Source: Eulemur rufifrons (taxonomy: Eukaryota; Chordata; Mammalia; Primates; Lemuridae). From it: a stretch of 64,000 nt of DNA. This document shows, in pieces, positions 1-12,321 of this stretch. The notes under the pieces are model-generated. The model was not told where the DNA came from. It was given only the letters and a program-made list of their open reading frames with translations, and did not search any database. The stretch is taken from contig NW_027182876.1 in NCBI RefSeq assembly GCF_041146395.1, positions 70,001 to 134,000 of the forward strand, in the 5' to 3' direction. Positions within the stretch are counted from its first letter, which is position 1; every line of letters begins with the position of its first letter. Made by a program: the position numbers and the translations under genes.

Positions 1-560
1 CCCTAACCCTACCCCTAACCCCTAACCCTACCCCTAACTCTAACCCTAAACCTAACCCCTAACCCTAACCCCTAATCCTAACCCTAACCCCTAACCCTAA
101 CCCCTAACCCCTAACACTAACACCTAACCCTAACCCCTAACCCTAACCCTAACCCTATCCCCGACCCCAACCCCAACCCTAACCCTAAACCTAACCCCTA
201 ACCCTGACCCTGACACTGACCCTGGGCCTAACCCCTAATCTTAACCCTAAACCCTAACCCTACCCCTACCCCTACCCTAACCCTAACCCTAACCCAACCC
301 TAACCCTAACCCTAACCCAACCCTAACCCTAACCCGGACCCGAACCCTAACCCTAACCCTAACACCTAACCCTAACCCTAACCCCTAACCCTAACCCCAA
401 CCCCAACAATAACCCTAACCCCCCTAACCCTAACCCTAACCCTAACACCTAACCCTAACCCTAACCCCTAACCCTAACCCTAACCCCTAACCCTTACCCC
501 TAACCCCTGACCCTGACCCTCACCCTAACCCCTAACACTAACCCTAACCCTAACTCTAAC
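1..560 (+). repeat. Variant telomeric repeat tract, C-rich strand, at window start
   Basis: The tract mixes CCCTAA, CCCCTAA, CCCTACC, CCCAA and CTGACC variants, with only short perfect CCCTAA runs (for example around 281-360 and 425-480). A C-rich strand reading 5' to 3' from the left edge is the orientation of a left chromosome end. The mixture looks like a proximal variant-repeat zone and not a telomerase-maintained terminus. Near 560-580 it passes into sequence that matches the inside of the 1.87 kb unit found at 52-64 kb (compare ~53,690 onwards). Confidence 0.85.
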
Positions 561-2077
561 CCTAAACCATAAACCTACCCGTAACCCTTAACACTATCCC
601 TATCCGTGAACCTTAACCCTGACCCTAACCATTACCCTCACCCAAGCTTTTAACCCTGACCCTAACCCTAATCCTTAATGCTAACCCTAACACTCAACCC
701 GAACCCTAAGCCCAACACTTATCCCTAATCCTATCCCTTAACCTTAACCTTAACCCTAATGCTACCCCATAAACTTAACCCTAACCGTGACCAGTAAACC
801 TAACCCTAACCTCTAACACAAACTATAGCACATAACTCTAACCCTAAACTAACCCTAACCCTAACCCTAATCCTAAACCCTAACTCTTAACCTTAACCCT
901 AAGCGTTAACTCTCACGCTAACCTTTAATCCTAACCCTAATCCTAATCTTCAACCCTAAACCTAACACTTAACCCGAACCCTGTACCAAACACTAACCCC
1001 TCATCTAAACCCTAACTGTAAACCTCAACCCTAAACCAAAGTGTAACCGTTAAACCTAAGACTAACCTTTAACCCTAACCCTAATCCCTAACCCTAAGCC
1101 CTCACCCTAACACTAAACTTCATCCTTAACCCTAACCATAATCCTAACCCTAAATCTAATTCTCAGACTTCTTGCTTTCTTAGAGTTTAGAAAGCCTGCC
1201 ATCCTCCCGTGCCATGCGTGAAAGGAGGCTCTACCACTGTGTCCTGCATGAAACCCACGGGCCCATACCCAGAGTATGATAGAGTGGGTTCCCGGGTACA
1301 ATCCCAGCCCCCTAAACTCCCCCGCCCGCCTAATGCAGACAGGGCCCGTGCGCTAAGCATAAACAATACCTTTAACAGATAACCCTAACCCTGAACGTAA
1401 CAGCCAACCCTGTTCCTATTTCTCACCTTAACACGTAAACCTCACCGTGCGCCTAACTTTAACCTCTTATCCTAACGTTAATGCATAACGCATTTCTTGA
1501 GAACAACCCCTATCCCATAATTCTAACCCTATCTCCTAGTCATCACTGTGACACCTAATCCCTAACCCTAATTCTAAACCGCTAACCCTAACCGTAACCC
1601 TACCTACAACCCTAACACTGACAGTAACCCTTACTTCTAACCCCAACGCTATGCCTAATAAAAACCCTAACCCTTCACCCTAACCCCTAAGCCTTACCCT
1701 AACCCTTAACCCTAATCCTAATCCTAACCATTAAACCTAACCCTAGCTCTTAAAGCTAACCCTAAACCTTACCCTCACGACTAGACCTAACCCTGACACT
1801 AACCTAACACCTAACCCTATCCAGAACCCCTAAAGCTAACCCTGAACCCTATCCCTTACCCTAGCAGTAAACTTTAACCCTAAACCTAAGCCCAACCCGT
1901 AACCCTAATCCTATCCTTTTACCCTAAACCTAACCCCTATACCTCACCCTAACTCTAACCCCAATCCTAATTCTAACCATACCCCTTCATAAAACACTAA
2001 CTCCTAACCGCTAACCCTAACACTAACCAAAACCCTAATCACTAATCCCTAACCCTAACGCTTAACCTTTACCCTAA
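561..2077 (+). repeat. Partial 1.87 kb telomere-like unit next to the terminal tract
   Basis: This is degenerate CCCTAA-type sequence that follows, almost phrase by phrase, the units tandemly repeated at 52.1-64 kb. Shared phrases include 'CCGTGACCAGTAAACC', 'AAGCGTTAACTCTCACGC' and 'CTCACGACTAGACC'. It contains one S core (1160-1354) and the conserved AACGTTAATGCATAAC block near 1475-1492. The unit is cut at 2077, about 917 bp after the core start, where the 93-bp satellite begins abruptly. No gene is visible. Confidence 0.8.
1160..1354 (+). repeat. S core module, 1.87 kb-unit type, copy nearest the window start
   Basis: A non-telomeric segment of ~195 bp runs from TTCTCAGACTTCTTGC to AGGGCCCGTGCGCT. 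It is nearly identical to the cores at 52-64 kb, including the 'CTTTCTTAGAG' and 'GGGTTCCCGGGTACAATCC' variants. Its closest relatives are therefore 50-60 kb away and not the modules in between. Confidence 0.85.
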
Positions 2078-4930
2078 GAAGTAGGAGAGTCATATGTATG
2101 AACGGTTACATTCATGCAGAGAAAGAAACTGTTGGGTGGTGTATTTACGCATGTTAATCTATACTTTGGAGGAAGTTCGAGAGTCATATCTGGGGAAAAT
2201 TGCAGTCACTTAGAGAAAGCAACAATCGGGGGCCGTTTTGTAGATCTGCTAAATTCTATTTTGGAAGAAGAGTGAAATTCATATGTGGGACCGCTTATGT
2301 TCACTCAGAGAAATCAACGATAGGGCAGTGTTTCGTTGGGATGCTAAAGTGTAGTTTGGAAGAAGTTCGCGAGTCTTATATAAGAAAGCTTACAGTCACC
2401 TAGAGAAAGTAACTCTCGGCAGATTGTTTCTAAGCGTGCTAAACTCTAATTTGCATCAATTGTGAGAGTCAAACATGGGAACGCTTACATTCACTCAGAG
2501 AACGCAACGTTTGGGTGGTGGTTTGTAAGCATTCTAAACTGTATTTTGGAGGAAGTAGGAGAGTCATATATACGAATGCTTACATTCACGCAGAGAAAGC
2601 AACTCTGTGATCGTATTTTGTTGGCATGCTAAACTGTGGTTTGGAAGAAGTTCGAGAGCCTTATATAGGAAAGATTACAGTGACACAGAGAAAACAACTC
2701 TCTGTAGTTTGTTGGTAGGTCTACTAAACTGTAATTTGGATGATGTGTGAGAACGCTTGCAGTCACTCAGAGAAAGAACTTTGTCGTGGTGGTTTGTAGG
2801 AATAACAACTGTAGTTCGAAGAAGTAGGAGAGTCATATATGAACGGTTACATTCACGCAGAGAAAGCAACTGTGGAGTGGCGTATGTAATCATCATAATC
2901 TGTAGTTTGGAGGAAGTTCGAGAGTCATATCTGGGGAAAATTAGAGTCATTTAGAGAAAGGAACAATCGGGGGCTGGTGTGTAGGTCTGCTAAATTCTAT
3001 TTTGGAAAAAGAGTGAGAGTCATATATGGGAACGCTTATGTTGACTCAGAGAAATCAACGATGGGACGCTGTATTGTTGGCATGCTAAACTGTAGTTTGG
3101 AAGAAGTTCGAGAGTCTTATATAGGAAAGTTTACAGTCACCTAGAGAAAGCAACTCACAGGAGGTGGTTTGTAAGCCGCTAAACTCTAATTTGGATGAAG
3201 TGAAAGAGGCATACATGGATACGCTTCATTCACTCAGAGAAAGGTAAATTGGGGTGCCGGTTTGTAGGTATACTAACTCCAGTTTGGAAGAAGTACTAGA
3301 GTCATATATATGAACGCTTATATGGACGCAGAGAAAGCAACTATGGGGTGGTGTTTTGTAGGCCTGCTAAAATATAGTTTGGAAGAAGTTCGAAAGCAGA
3401 CCGTCACTTAGAGAAAGCAACTCTTGGCGGTGGATTTTTAGGTCTGCTAAATTGTATTTTGAAAGAAGTACCAGAGTCATATATTCAAACGCTTACATTC
3501 ATGCAGAGAAAGGAACTGTGGGGTGGTGTTTTCTAGGCGTGCTAAACTCTAGTTTGGATGAAGTTTGAGAATCACATATAAGAAAGCTTAGAGTCACTTA
3601 GAGAAAGCAAATCTCTGGGTGTGGAATGTAGGCGTGCTAAACTCTATTTTGGTTTAGATTGAGAGTCATATATGGAAAGGGTTACATTCACTCAGAGAAA
3701 GCAACGATGGTGTGGTGGTTTGTAGGCATACTAAACTCTAGTTTGGAAGAAGTAAGAAAATGATATATGGGAACGCTTACATTCATGCAGAGAAAGCAAT
3801 TATGGGGTGGCTTTTTTGTACCCATGCTAATCTCTAGTTTGGAAGAAGTTATATAGGAAAGCGTACACTCATTTATAGAAACCAACTTTCGGGGGATGAA
3901 GGGTAGGCCTGCAAAACTCTACTTTGGAAGAAGTGGGAGAGTCATATTGGGGACCACGTACATTGACTCAGAGAAATCGAGGATGGGGTTGTGTTTTGTA
4001 GGCATACTAAACTCTAGTTTGGAGAAAGTAGGAGAATCATATATAGGAACGCTTACATTCATGCAGAGAAAGCAACTATGGAGTGAGGTTTGTATGCCTA
4101 CTAAACTATAGTTTGGAGGAAGTTTAGAATCTTATATAGCAAAGCTTACAGTCACCTAGAGAGAGCAACTCTTGGGAGATGATTTCTAAGCCTGATAATT
4201 TGCACCAACTCTTAAAGTCAAGTATGGGAAGGTTTACATCCACTCAGAACGCAAGGTTTGGGTTGCAGTTTGTGGCCTTAATTGTAGTTTGGAAGAAGTA
4301 GGAAAGTCATATATATGAACGGTTACATTCACGCAGACAAACCAGCTATGGAGTGATGTGTGTATGCCTACTAAACGATAGTTTGGAGGATGTTCGAGAG
4401 TCATATCTGGAAAGCTTACAGTCATTTAGAGAAAGAAACTCTCAGGGGGTGGTTCGTAGGCCTGCTAAACTCTATTTTCAAAGAAGTGTTAAAATCATAT
4501 ACAGGAACGCTTACATTCACTCAGAGAAAGCAACGTTGGGGTGGCCGTTTGTGAGCATACTAAACTCTACTTTGGAAGAGGTACAAGAGACATAAATACG
4601 AACGCTTACATTAACACAGAGAAAGCAAATACGGGGTGCTGTAGTGCAGGCATGCTAAACTATAGATTAGAAGAAGTTCGAAAGCTGACAGTCACTTAGA
4701 GAAAGCAACTCTTGGCGGGTGATTTTTAGGTCTGCTAAATTGTATTTTGAAAGACGTACCAGAGTCATATACAAACGCTTACATTCACGCAAAGAAAGAA
4801 ACTATGGGGTGATGTGTTGTGGGGATGCTAAACTGCAGTTTGGAAGGTGTTCGAGAGTGTTATATAGGATAGCTTACAGTCACCTAGAGAAAGCAACACT
4901 CGGGACAGCTTTACAAGCCTCTAAACACTA
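2078..4930 (+). repeat. First copy of the 7,391-bp-offset duplicated satellite block
   Basis: Nearly every monomer here recurs 7,391 bp downstream (2078 with 9469, 2200 with 9591, 3221 with 10612, 4234 with 11625). The copy starts exactly at the junction with telomere-like DNA at 2077/2078, so the left junction cuts a young, homogenised higher-order block. Similarity fades after ~4.6 kb. Confidence 0.8.
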
Positions 4931-6934
4931 ATTAGCAGCAATTGTGAGAGTCAAACATGGGAACGCTTACATTCACTCAGAGAACGCAACGTTTGGGTGG
5001 CTGGTTTTTAAGCATTCTAAACCGTATTTTGGAGGAAGTAGGAGAGTCATATATACGAATGCTTACATTCACGCAGAGAAAGCAACTCTGTGGTCGTATT
5101 TTGTTGGCATGCTAAACTGTGGTTTGGAAGAAGTTCGAGAGCCTTATATAGGAAAGATTACAGTGACACAGAGAAAACAACTCTCTGTAGTTTCTTGGTA
5201 GGTCTGCTAAACTGTGATTTGGATGAAGTGTGAGAATGCTTGCATTCACTCAGAGAAAGAACTTTGTCGTGGTGGTTTGTAGGAATAACAACTGTAGTTC
5301 GAAGAAGTAGGAGAGTCATATATGAACGGTTAAATTCACGCAGAGAAAGCAACTGTGGGGTGGCGTAGGTAATCATCATAATCTGTAGTTTGGAGGAAGT
5401 TCGAGAGTCATATCTGGGGAAAATTAGAGTCACATAGAGAAAGGAACAATCGGGGGCTGGTGTGTAGGTCTGCTAAATTCTATTTTGGAAGAAGAGTGAG
5501 AGTCATATATGGGAACGCTTATGTTGACTCAGAGAAATCAACGATGGGACGCTGTATCGTTGGCATGCTAAACTGTAGTTTGGAAGAAGTTCGAGAGTCT
5601 TATATAGGAAAGTTTACAGTCACCTAGAGAAAGCAACTCACAGGAGGTGGTTTGTAAGCCGCTAAACTCTAATTTGGATGAAGTGAAAGAGGCATACATG
5701 GATACGCTTCATTCACTCAGAGAAAGGTAAATTGGGGTGCCGGTTTGTAGGTATACTAACTCCAGTTTGGAAGAAGTACTAGAGTCATATATATGAACGC
5801 TTATATGGACGCAGAGAAAGCAACTATGGGGTGGTGTTTTGCAGGCCTGCTAAAATATAGTTTGGAAGAAGTTCGAAAGCAGACAGTCAGAGAAAGCAAC
5901 TCTCGGCGGTTCATTTTTCGGTCTGTTGAATTGTATTTTGAAAGAAATACCAGAGTCATATATTCAAACGCTTACATTCATGCAGAGAAAGCAACTCTGG
6001 GGTGGTGTTTTCTAGGCATGCTAAACTCTAGTTTGGACGAAGTTTGAGAATCACATATAAGAAAGCTTAGAGTCGCTTAAAGCAAATCTCTGGGTGTGGA
6101 ATGTAGGCGTGCTAAACTCTATTTTGGTTTCGGAGTGAGAGTCATATATGGGAAGGCTTACATTCACTCAGAGAAAGCAACGATGGTGTGGTGGTTTGTA
6201 GGCATACTGAACTCTAGTTTGGAAGAAGTAGGAGAATGATATATGGGAACGCTTACATTCATGCAGAGAAAGCAATTATGGGGTGGCTTTTTTGTAGTCA
6301 CGCTAATCTCTATTTTGCAAGAAGTTAAAGAGTAATATATAGGAAAGCGTACCGTCATTTATAGAAACCAACTTTCGGGGGATGGTTTGTAGGCCTGCAA
6401 AACTCTACTTTGGAAGAGGGGGGAGAATCATATGGGGGACTGGGTACATTCACTCAGAGAAATCAACGATGGGGTTGTGGTTTGTAGGCATACTAAACTC
6501 TAGTTTGGAAGAAGGACGAGAATCATATATAGGAACGCTTACATTCATGCAGAGAAAGCAACTATGGAGTGATGTTTGTATGCCTACTAAACGATAGATT
6601 GGAGGATGTTCGAGAGTCATATCTGGAAAGCTTACAGTCATTTAGAGAAAGCAACTCTCTGGGGGTGGTTCGTAGGCCTGCTAAACTCTATTTTCAATGA
6701 AGTGTTCGAATCATATACAGGAACGCTTACATTCACTCAGAGAAAGCAACGTTGGGGTGGCCGTTTTTGAGCATACTAAACTCTACTTTGGAAGAGGTAC
6801 GAGAGACATACATAGGAACGCTTACATTAACACAGAGAAAGCAAATACGGGGTGCTGTAATGCAGGCATGCTAAACTATAGATTGGAAGAAGTTCGAAAG
6901 CTGACAGTCACTTAGAGAAAGCAACTCTTGGCGG
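4719..6934 (+). repeat. ~2.2 kb satellite higher-order repeat, copy 1 (2,216 bp)
   Basis: This is about 24 monomers, followed immediately by a second copy at +2,216 bp. Matching landmarks are 4719 with 6935, 4944 with 7160, 5158 with 7374, and the marker ACGCTTCATTCACTCAG at 5704 with 7920. Repetition at this spacing seems to begin earlier, near 4370, so the boundary chosen is arbitrary within the period. Confidence 0.8.
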
Positions 6935-9154
6935 GTGATTTTTAGGTCTGCTAAATTGTATTTTGAAAGACGTACCAGAGTCATATACAAACGCTTACAT
7001 TCATGCAGAGAAAGAAACTATGGGGTGATGTGTTGTGGGGATGCTAAACTGCAGTTTGGAAGGTGTTCGAGAGTGTTATATAGGATAGCTTACAGTCACC
7101 TAGAGAAAGCAACACTCGGGACAGCTTTACAAGCCTCTAAACACTAATTAGCAGCAATTGTGAGAGTCAAACATGGGAACGCTTACATTCACTCAGAGAA
7201 CGCAACGTTTGGGTGGCTGGTCTTTAAGCATTCTAAACTGTATTTTGGAGGATGTAGGAGAGTCATATATACGAATGCTTACATTCACGCAGAGAAAGCA
7301 ACTCTGTGGTCGTATTTTGTTGGCATGCTAAACTGTGGTTTGGAAGAAGTTCGAGAGCCTTATATAGGAAAGATTACAGTGACACAGAGAAAACAACTCT
7401 CTGTAGTTTCTTCGTAGGTCTGCTAAACTGTGATTTGGATGAAGTGTGAGAACGCTTGCATTCACTCAGAGAAAGAACTTTGTCGTGGTGGTTTGTAGGA
7501 ATAACAACTGTAGTTCGAAGAAGTAGGAGAGTCATATATGAACGGTTAAATTCACGCAGAGAAAGCAACTGTGGGGTGGCGTAGGTAATCATCATAATCT
7601 GTAGTTTGGAGGAAGTTCGAGAGTCATATCTGGGGAAAATTAGAGTCACATAGAGAAAGGAACAATCGGGGGCTGGTGTGTAGGTCTGCTAAATTCTATT
7701 TTGGAAGAAGAGTGAGAGTCATATATGGGAACGCTTATGTTGACTCAGAGAAATCAACGATGGGACGCTGTATTGTTGGCATGCTAAACTGTAGTCTGGA
7801 AGAAGTTCGAGAGTCTTATATAGGAAAGTTTACAGTCACCTAGAGAAAGCAACTCACAGGAGGTGGTTTGTAAGCCGCTAAACTCTAATTTGGATGAAGT
7901 GAAAGAGGCATACATGGATACGCTTCATTCACTCAGAGAAAGGTAAATTGGGGTGCCGGTTTGTAGGTATACTAACTCCAGTTTGGAAGAAGTACTAGAG
8001 TCATATATATGAACGCTTATATGGACGCAGAGAAAGCAACTATGGGGTGGTGTTTTGCAGGCCTGCTAAAATATAGTTTGGAAGAAGTTCGAAAGCAGAC
8101 AGTCACTTAGAGAAAGCAACTCTCGGCGGTTCATTTTTCGGTCTGCTGAATTGTATTTTGAAAGAAATACCAGAGTCATATATTCAAACGCTTACATTCA
8201 TGCAGAGAAAGCAACTCTGGGGTGGTGTTTTCTAGGCATGCTAAACTCTAGTTTGGACGAAGTTTGAGAATCACATATAAGAAAGCTTAGAGTCGCTTAA
8301 AGCAAATCTCTGGGTGTGGAATGTAGGCGTGCTAAACTCTATTTTGGTTTCGGAGTGAGAGTCATATATGGGAAGGCTTACATTCACTCAGAGAAAGCAA
8401 CGATGGTGTGGTGGTTTGTAGGCATACTGAACTCTAGTTTGGAAGAAGTAGGAGAATGATATATGGGAACGCTTACATTCATGCAGAGAAAGCAATTATG
8501 GGGTGGCTTTTTTGTAGCCACGCTAATCTCTATTTTGCAAGAAGTTAAAGAGTAATATATAGGAAAGCGTACCGTCATTTATAGAAACCAACTTTCGGGG
8601 GATGGTTTGTAAGCCTGCAAAACTCTACTTTGGAAGAAGGGGGAGAGTCATATGGGGGACTGGGTACATTCACTCGGAGAAATCAACGATGGGGTTGTGG
8701 TTTGTAGGCATACAAAACTCTAGTTTGGAAGAAGGACGAGAATCATATATAGGAACGCTTACATTCATGCAGAGAAAGCAACTATGGAGTGATGTTTGTA
8801 TGCCTACTAAACGATAGTTTGGAGGATGTTCGAGAGTCATATCTGGAAAGCTTACAGTCATTTAGAGAAAGCAACTCTCTGGGGATGGTTCGTAGGCCTG
8901 CTAAACTCTATTTTCAATGAAGTGTTCGAATCATATACAGGAACGCTTACATTCACTCAGAGAAAGCAACGTTGGGGTGGCCGTTTTTGAGCATACTAAA
9001 CTCTACTTTGGAAGAGGTACGAGAGACATAAATACTAACGCTTACATTAACACAGAGAAAGCAAATACGGGGTGCTGTAATGCAGGCATGCTAAACTATA
9101 GATTGGAAGATGTTCGAAAGCTGACAGTCACTTAGAGAAAGCAACTCTTGGCGG
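6935..9154 (+). repeat. ~2.2 kb satellite higher-order repeat, copy 2 (2,220 bp)
   Basis: Second tandem copy, with landmarks 6164 to 8384, 6382 to 8602 and 6697 to 8917 at a 2,220-bp offset. A partial third copy runs 9155 to ~9375. There the array switches to the sequence that also flanks the left junction, at 9469. Confidence 0.8.
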
Positions 9155-9468
9155 GTGATTTTTAGGTCTGCTAAATTGTATTTTGAAAGACGTACCAGAG
9201 TCATATACAAACGCTTACATTCATGCAGAGAAAGAAACTATGGGGTGATGTGTTGTTGGCATGCTAAACTGCAGTTTGGAAGGAGTTCGAGAGTGTTATA
9301 TAGGATAGCTTACAGTCACCTAGAGAAAGCAACACTCGGGACAGCTTTACAAGCCTCTAAACACTAATTAGCAGTAACTGTGAGAGTCAAACATGGGAAC
9401 GCTTACATTCACGGAGAGAACACAACGTTTGGGTGGTGGTTTGTAGGCATAATAACTGTAGTTCGGAA

Positions 9469-12321
9469 GAAGTAGGAGAGTCATATGTATGAACGGTTAC
9501 ATTCACGCAGAGAAAGAAACTGTTGGGTGGTGTATGTACGCATGTTAATCTATACTTTGGAGGAAGTTCGAGAGTCATATCTGGGGAAAATTGCAGTCAC
9601 TTAGAGAAAGCAACAATCGGGGGCCGTTTTGTAGATCTGCTAAATTCTATTTTGGAAGAAGAGTGAAATTCATATGTGGGAACGCTTATGTTCACTCAGA
9701 GAAATCAACGATAGGGCAGTGTTTCGTTGGGATGCTAAAGTGTAGTTTGGAAGAAGTTCGCGAGTCTTATATAAGAAAGCTTACAGTCACCTAGAGAAAG
9801 TAACTCTCGGCAGATTGTTTCTAAGCGTGCTAAACTCTAATTTGCATCAATTGTGAGAGTCAAACATGGGAACGCTTACATTCACTCAGAGAACGCAACG
9901 TTTGGGTGGTGGTTTGTAAGCATTCTAAACTGTATTTTGGAGGAAGTAGGAGAGTCATATATACGAATGCTTACATTCACGCAGAGAAAGCAACTCTGTG
10001 ATCGTATTTTGTTGGCATGCTAAACTGTGGTTTGGAAGAAGTTCGAGAGCCTTATATAGGAAAGATTACAGTGACACAGAGAAAACAACTCTCTGTAGTT
10101 TGTTGGTAGGTCTACTAAACTGTAATTTGGATGATGTGTGAGAACGCTTGCAGTCACTCAGAGAAAGAACTTTGTCGTGGTGGTTTGTAGGAATAACAAC
10201 TGTAGTTCGAAGAAGTAGGAGAGTCATATATGAACGGTTACATTCACGCAGAGAAAGCAACTGTGGGGTGGCGTATGTAATCATCATAATCTGTAGTTTG
10301 GAGGAAGTTCGAGAGTCATATCTGGGGAAAATTAGAGTCATTTAGAGAAAGGAACAATCGGGGGCTGGTGTGTAGGTCTGCTAAATTCTATTTTGGAAAA
10401 AGAGTGAGAGTCATATATGGGAACGCTTATGTTGACTCAGAGAAATCAACGATGGGACGCTGTATTGTTGGCATGCTAAACTGTAGTTTGGAAGAAGTTC
10501 GAGAGTCTTATATAGGAAAGTTTACAGTCACCTAGAGAAAGCAACTCACAGGAGGTGGTTTGTAAGCCGCTAAACTCTAATTTGGATGAAGTGAAAGAGG
10601 CATACATGGATACGCTTCATTCACTCAGAGAAAGGTAAATTGGGGTGCCGGTTTGTAGGTATACTAACTCCAGTTTGGAAGAAGTACTAGAGTCATATAT
10701 ATGAACGCTTATATGGACGCAGAGAAAGCAACTATGGGGTGGTGTTTTGTAGGCCTGCTAAAATATAGTTTGGAAGAAGTTCGAAAGCAGACAGTCACTT
10801 AGAGAAAGCAACTCTTGGCGGTGGATTTTTAGGTCTGCTAAATTGTATTTTGAAAGAAGTACCAGAGTCATATATTCAAACGCTTACATTCATGCAGAGA
10901 AAGGAACTGTGGGGTGGTGTTTTCTAGGCGTGCTAAACTCTAGTTTGGACGAAGTTTGAGAATCACATATAAGAAAGCTTAGAGTCACTTAGAGAAAGCA
11001 AATCTCTGGGTGTGGAATGTAGGCGTGCTAAACTCTATTTTGGTTTAGATTGAGAGTCATATATGGAAAGGGTTACATTCACTCAGAGAAAGCAACGATG
11101 GTGTGGTGGTTTGTAGGCATACTAAACTCTAGTTTGGAAGAAGTAGGAAAATGATATATGGGAACGCTTACATTCATGCAGAGAAAGCAATTATGGGGTG
11201 GCTTTTTTGTACCCATGCTAATCTCTAGTTTGGAAGAAGTTATATAGGAAAGCGTACACTCATTTATAGAAACCAACTTTCGGGGGATGAAGGGTAGGCC
11301 TGCAAAACTCTACTTTGGAAGAAGTGGGAGAGTCATATTGGGGACCACGTACATTGACTCAGAGAAATCGAGGATGGGGTTGTGTTTTGTAGGCATACTA
11401 AACTCTAGTTTGGAGAAAGTACGAGAATCATATATAGGAACGCTTACATTCATGCAGAGAAAGCAACTATGGAGTGAGGTTTGTATGCCTACTAAACTAT
11501 AGTTTGGAGGAAGTTTAGAATCTTATATAGCAAAGCTTACAGTCACCTAGAGAGAGCAACTCTTGGGAGATGATTTCTAAGCCTGATAATTTGCACCAAC
11601 TCTTAAAGTCAAGTATGGGAAGGTTTACATCCACTCAGAACGCAAGGTTTGGGTTGCAGTTTGTGGCCTTAATTGTAGTTCGGAAGAAGTAGGAAAGTCA
11701 TATATATGAACGGTTACATTCACGCAGACAAACCAGCTATGGAGTGATGTGTGTATGCCTACTAAACTATAGTTTGGAGGATGTTCGAGAGTCATATCTG
11801 GAAAGCTTACAGTCATTTAGAGAAAGAAACTCTCAGGGGGTGGTTCGTAGGCCTGCTAAACTCTATTTTCAATGAAGTGTTAAAATCATATACAGGAACG
11901 CTTACATTCACTCAGAGAAAGCAACGTTGGGGTGGCCGTTTGTGAGCATACTAAACTCTACTTTGGAAGAGGTACAAGAGACATAAATACGAACGCTTAC
12001 ATTAACACAGAAAAAGCAAATACGGGGTTCTGTAGTGCAGGCATGCTAAACTATAGAATGGAAGAAGTTCGAAAGCTGACAGTCACTTAGAGAAAGCAAC
12101 TCTTGGCGGGTGATTTTTTAAGTCTGCTAAATTGTATTTTGAAAGACGTGTCAGAGTCTTATATACAAACGCTTACATTCATGCGTAGAAAGAAACTATG
12201 GGGTGATGTGTTGTGGGGATGCTAAACTGCAGTTTGGAAGAAGTTCGAGAGTGTTATGTAGGATAGCTTACAGTCACCTAGAGAAAGCAACACTCAGGAG
12301 AGCTTTGCAAGCCTGCTAAAC
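9469..12321 (+). repeat. Second copy of the 7,391-bp-offset duplicated satellite block
   Basis: Counterpart of 2078-4930, nearly base for base at first and more diverged after ~11.99 kb (for example AGATTAGAAG against AGAATGGAAG). It continues into monomers at 12.3-13.6 kb that resemble 9.4-10.6 kb again, at a spacing of 2,955 bp (marker at 10612 and 13567). Confidence 0.78.
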
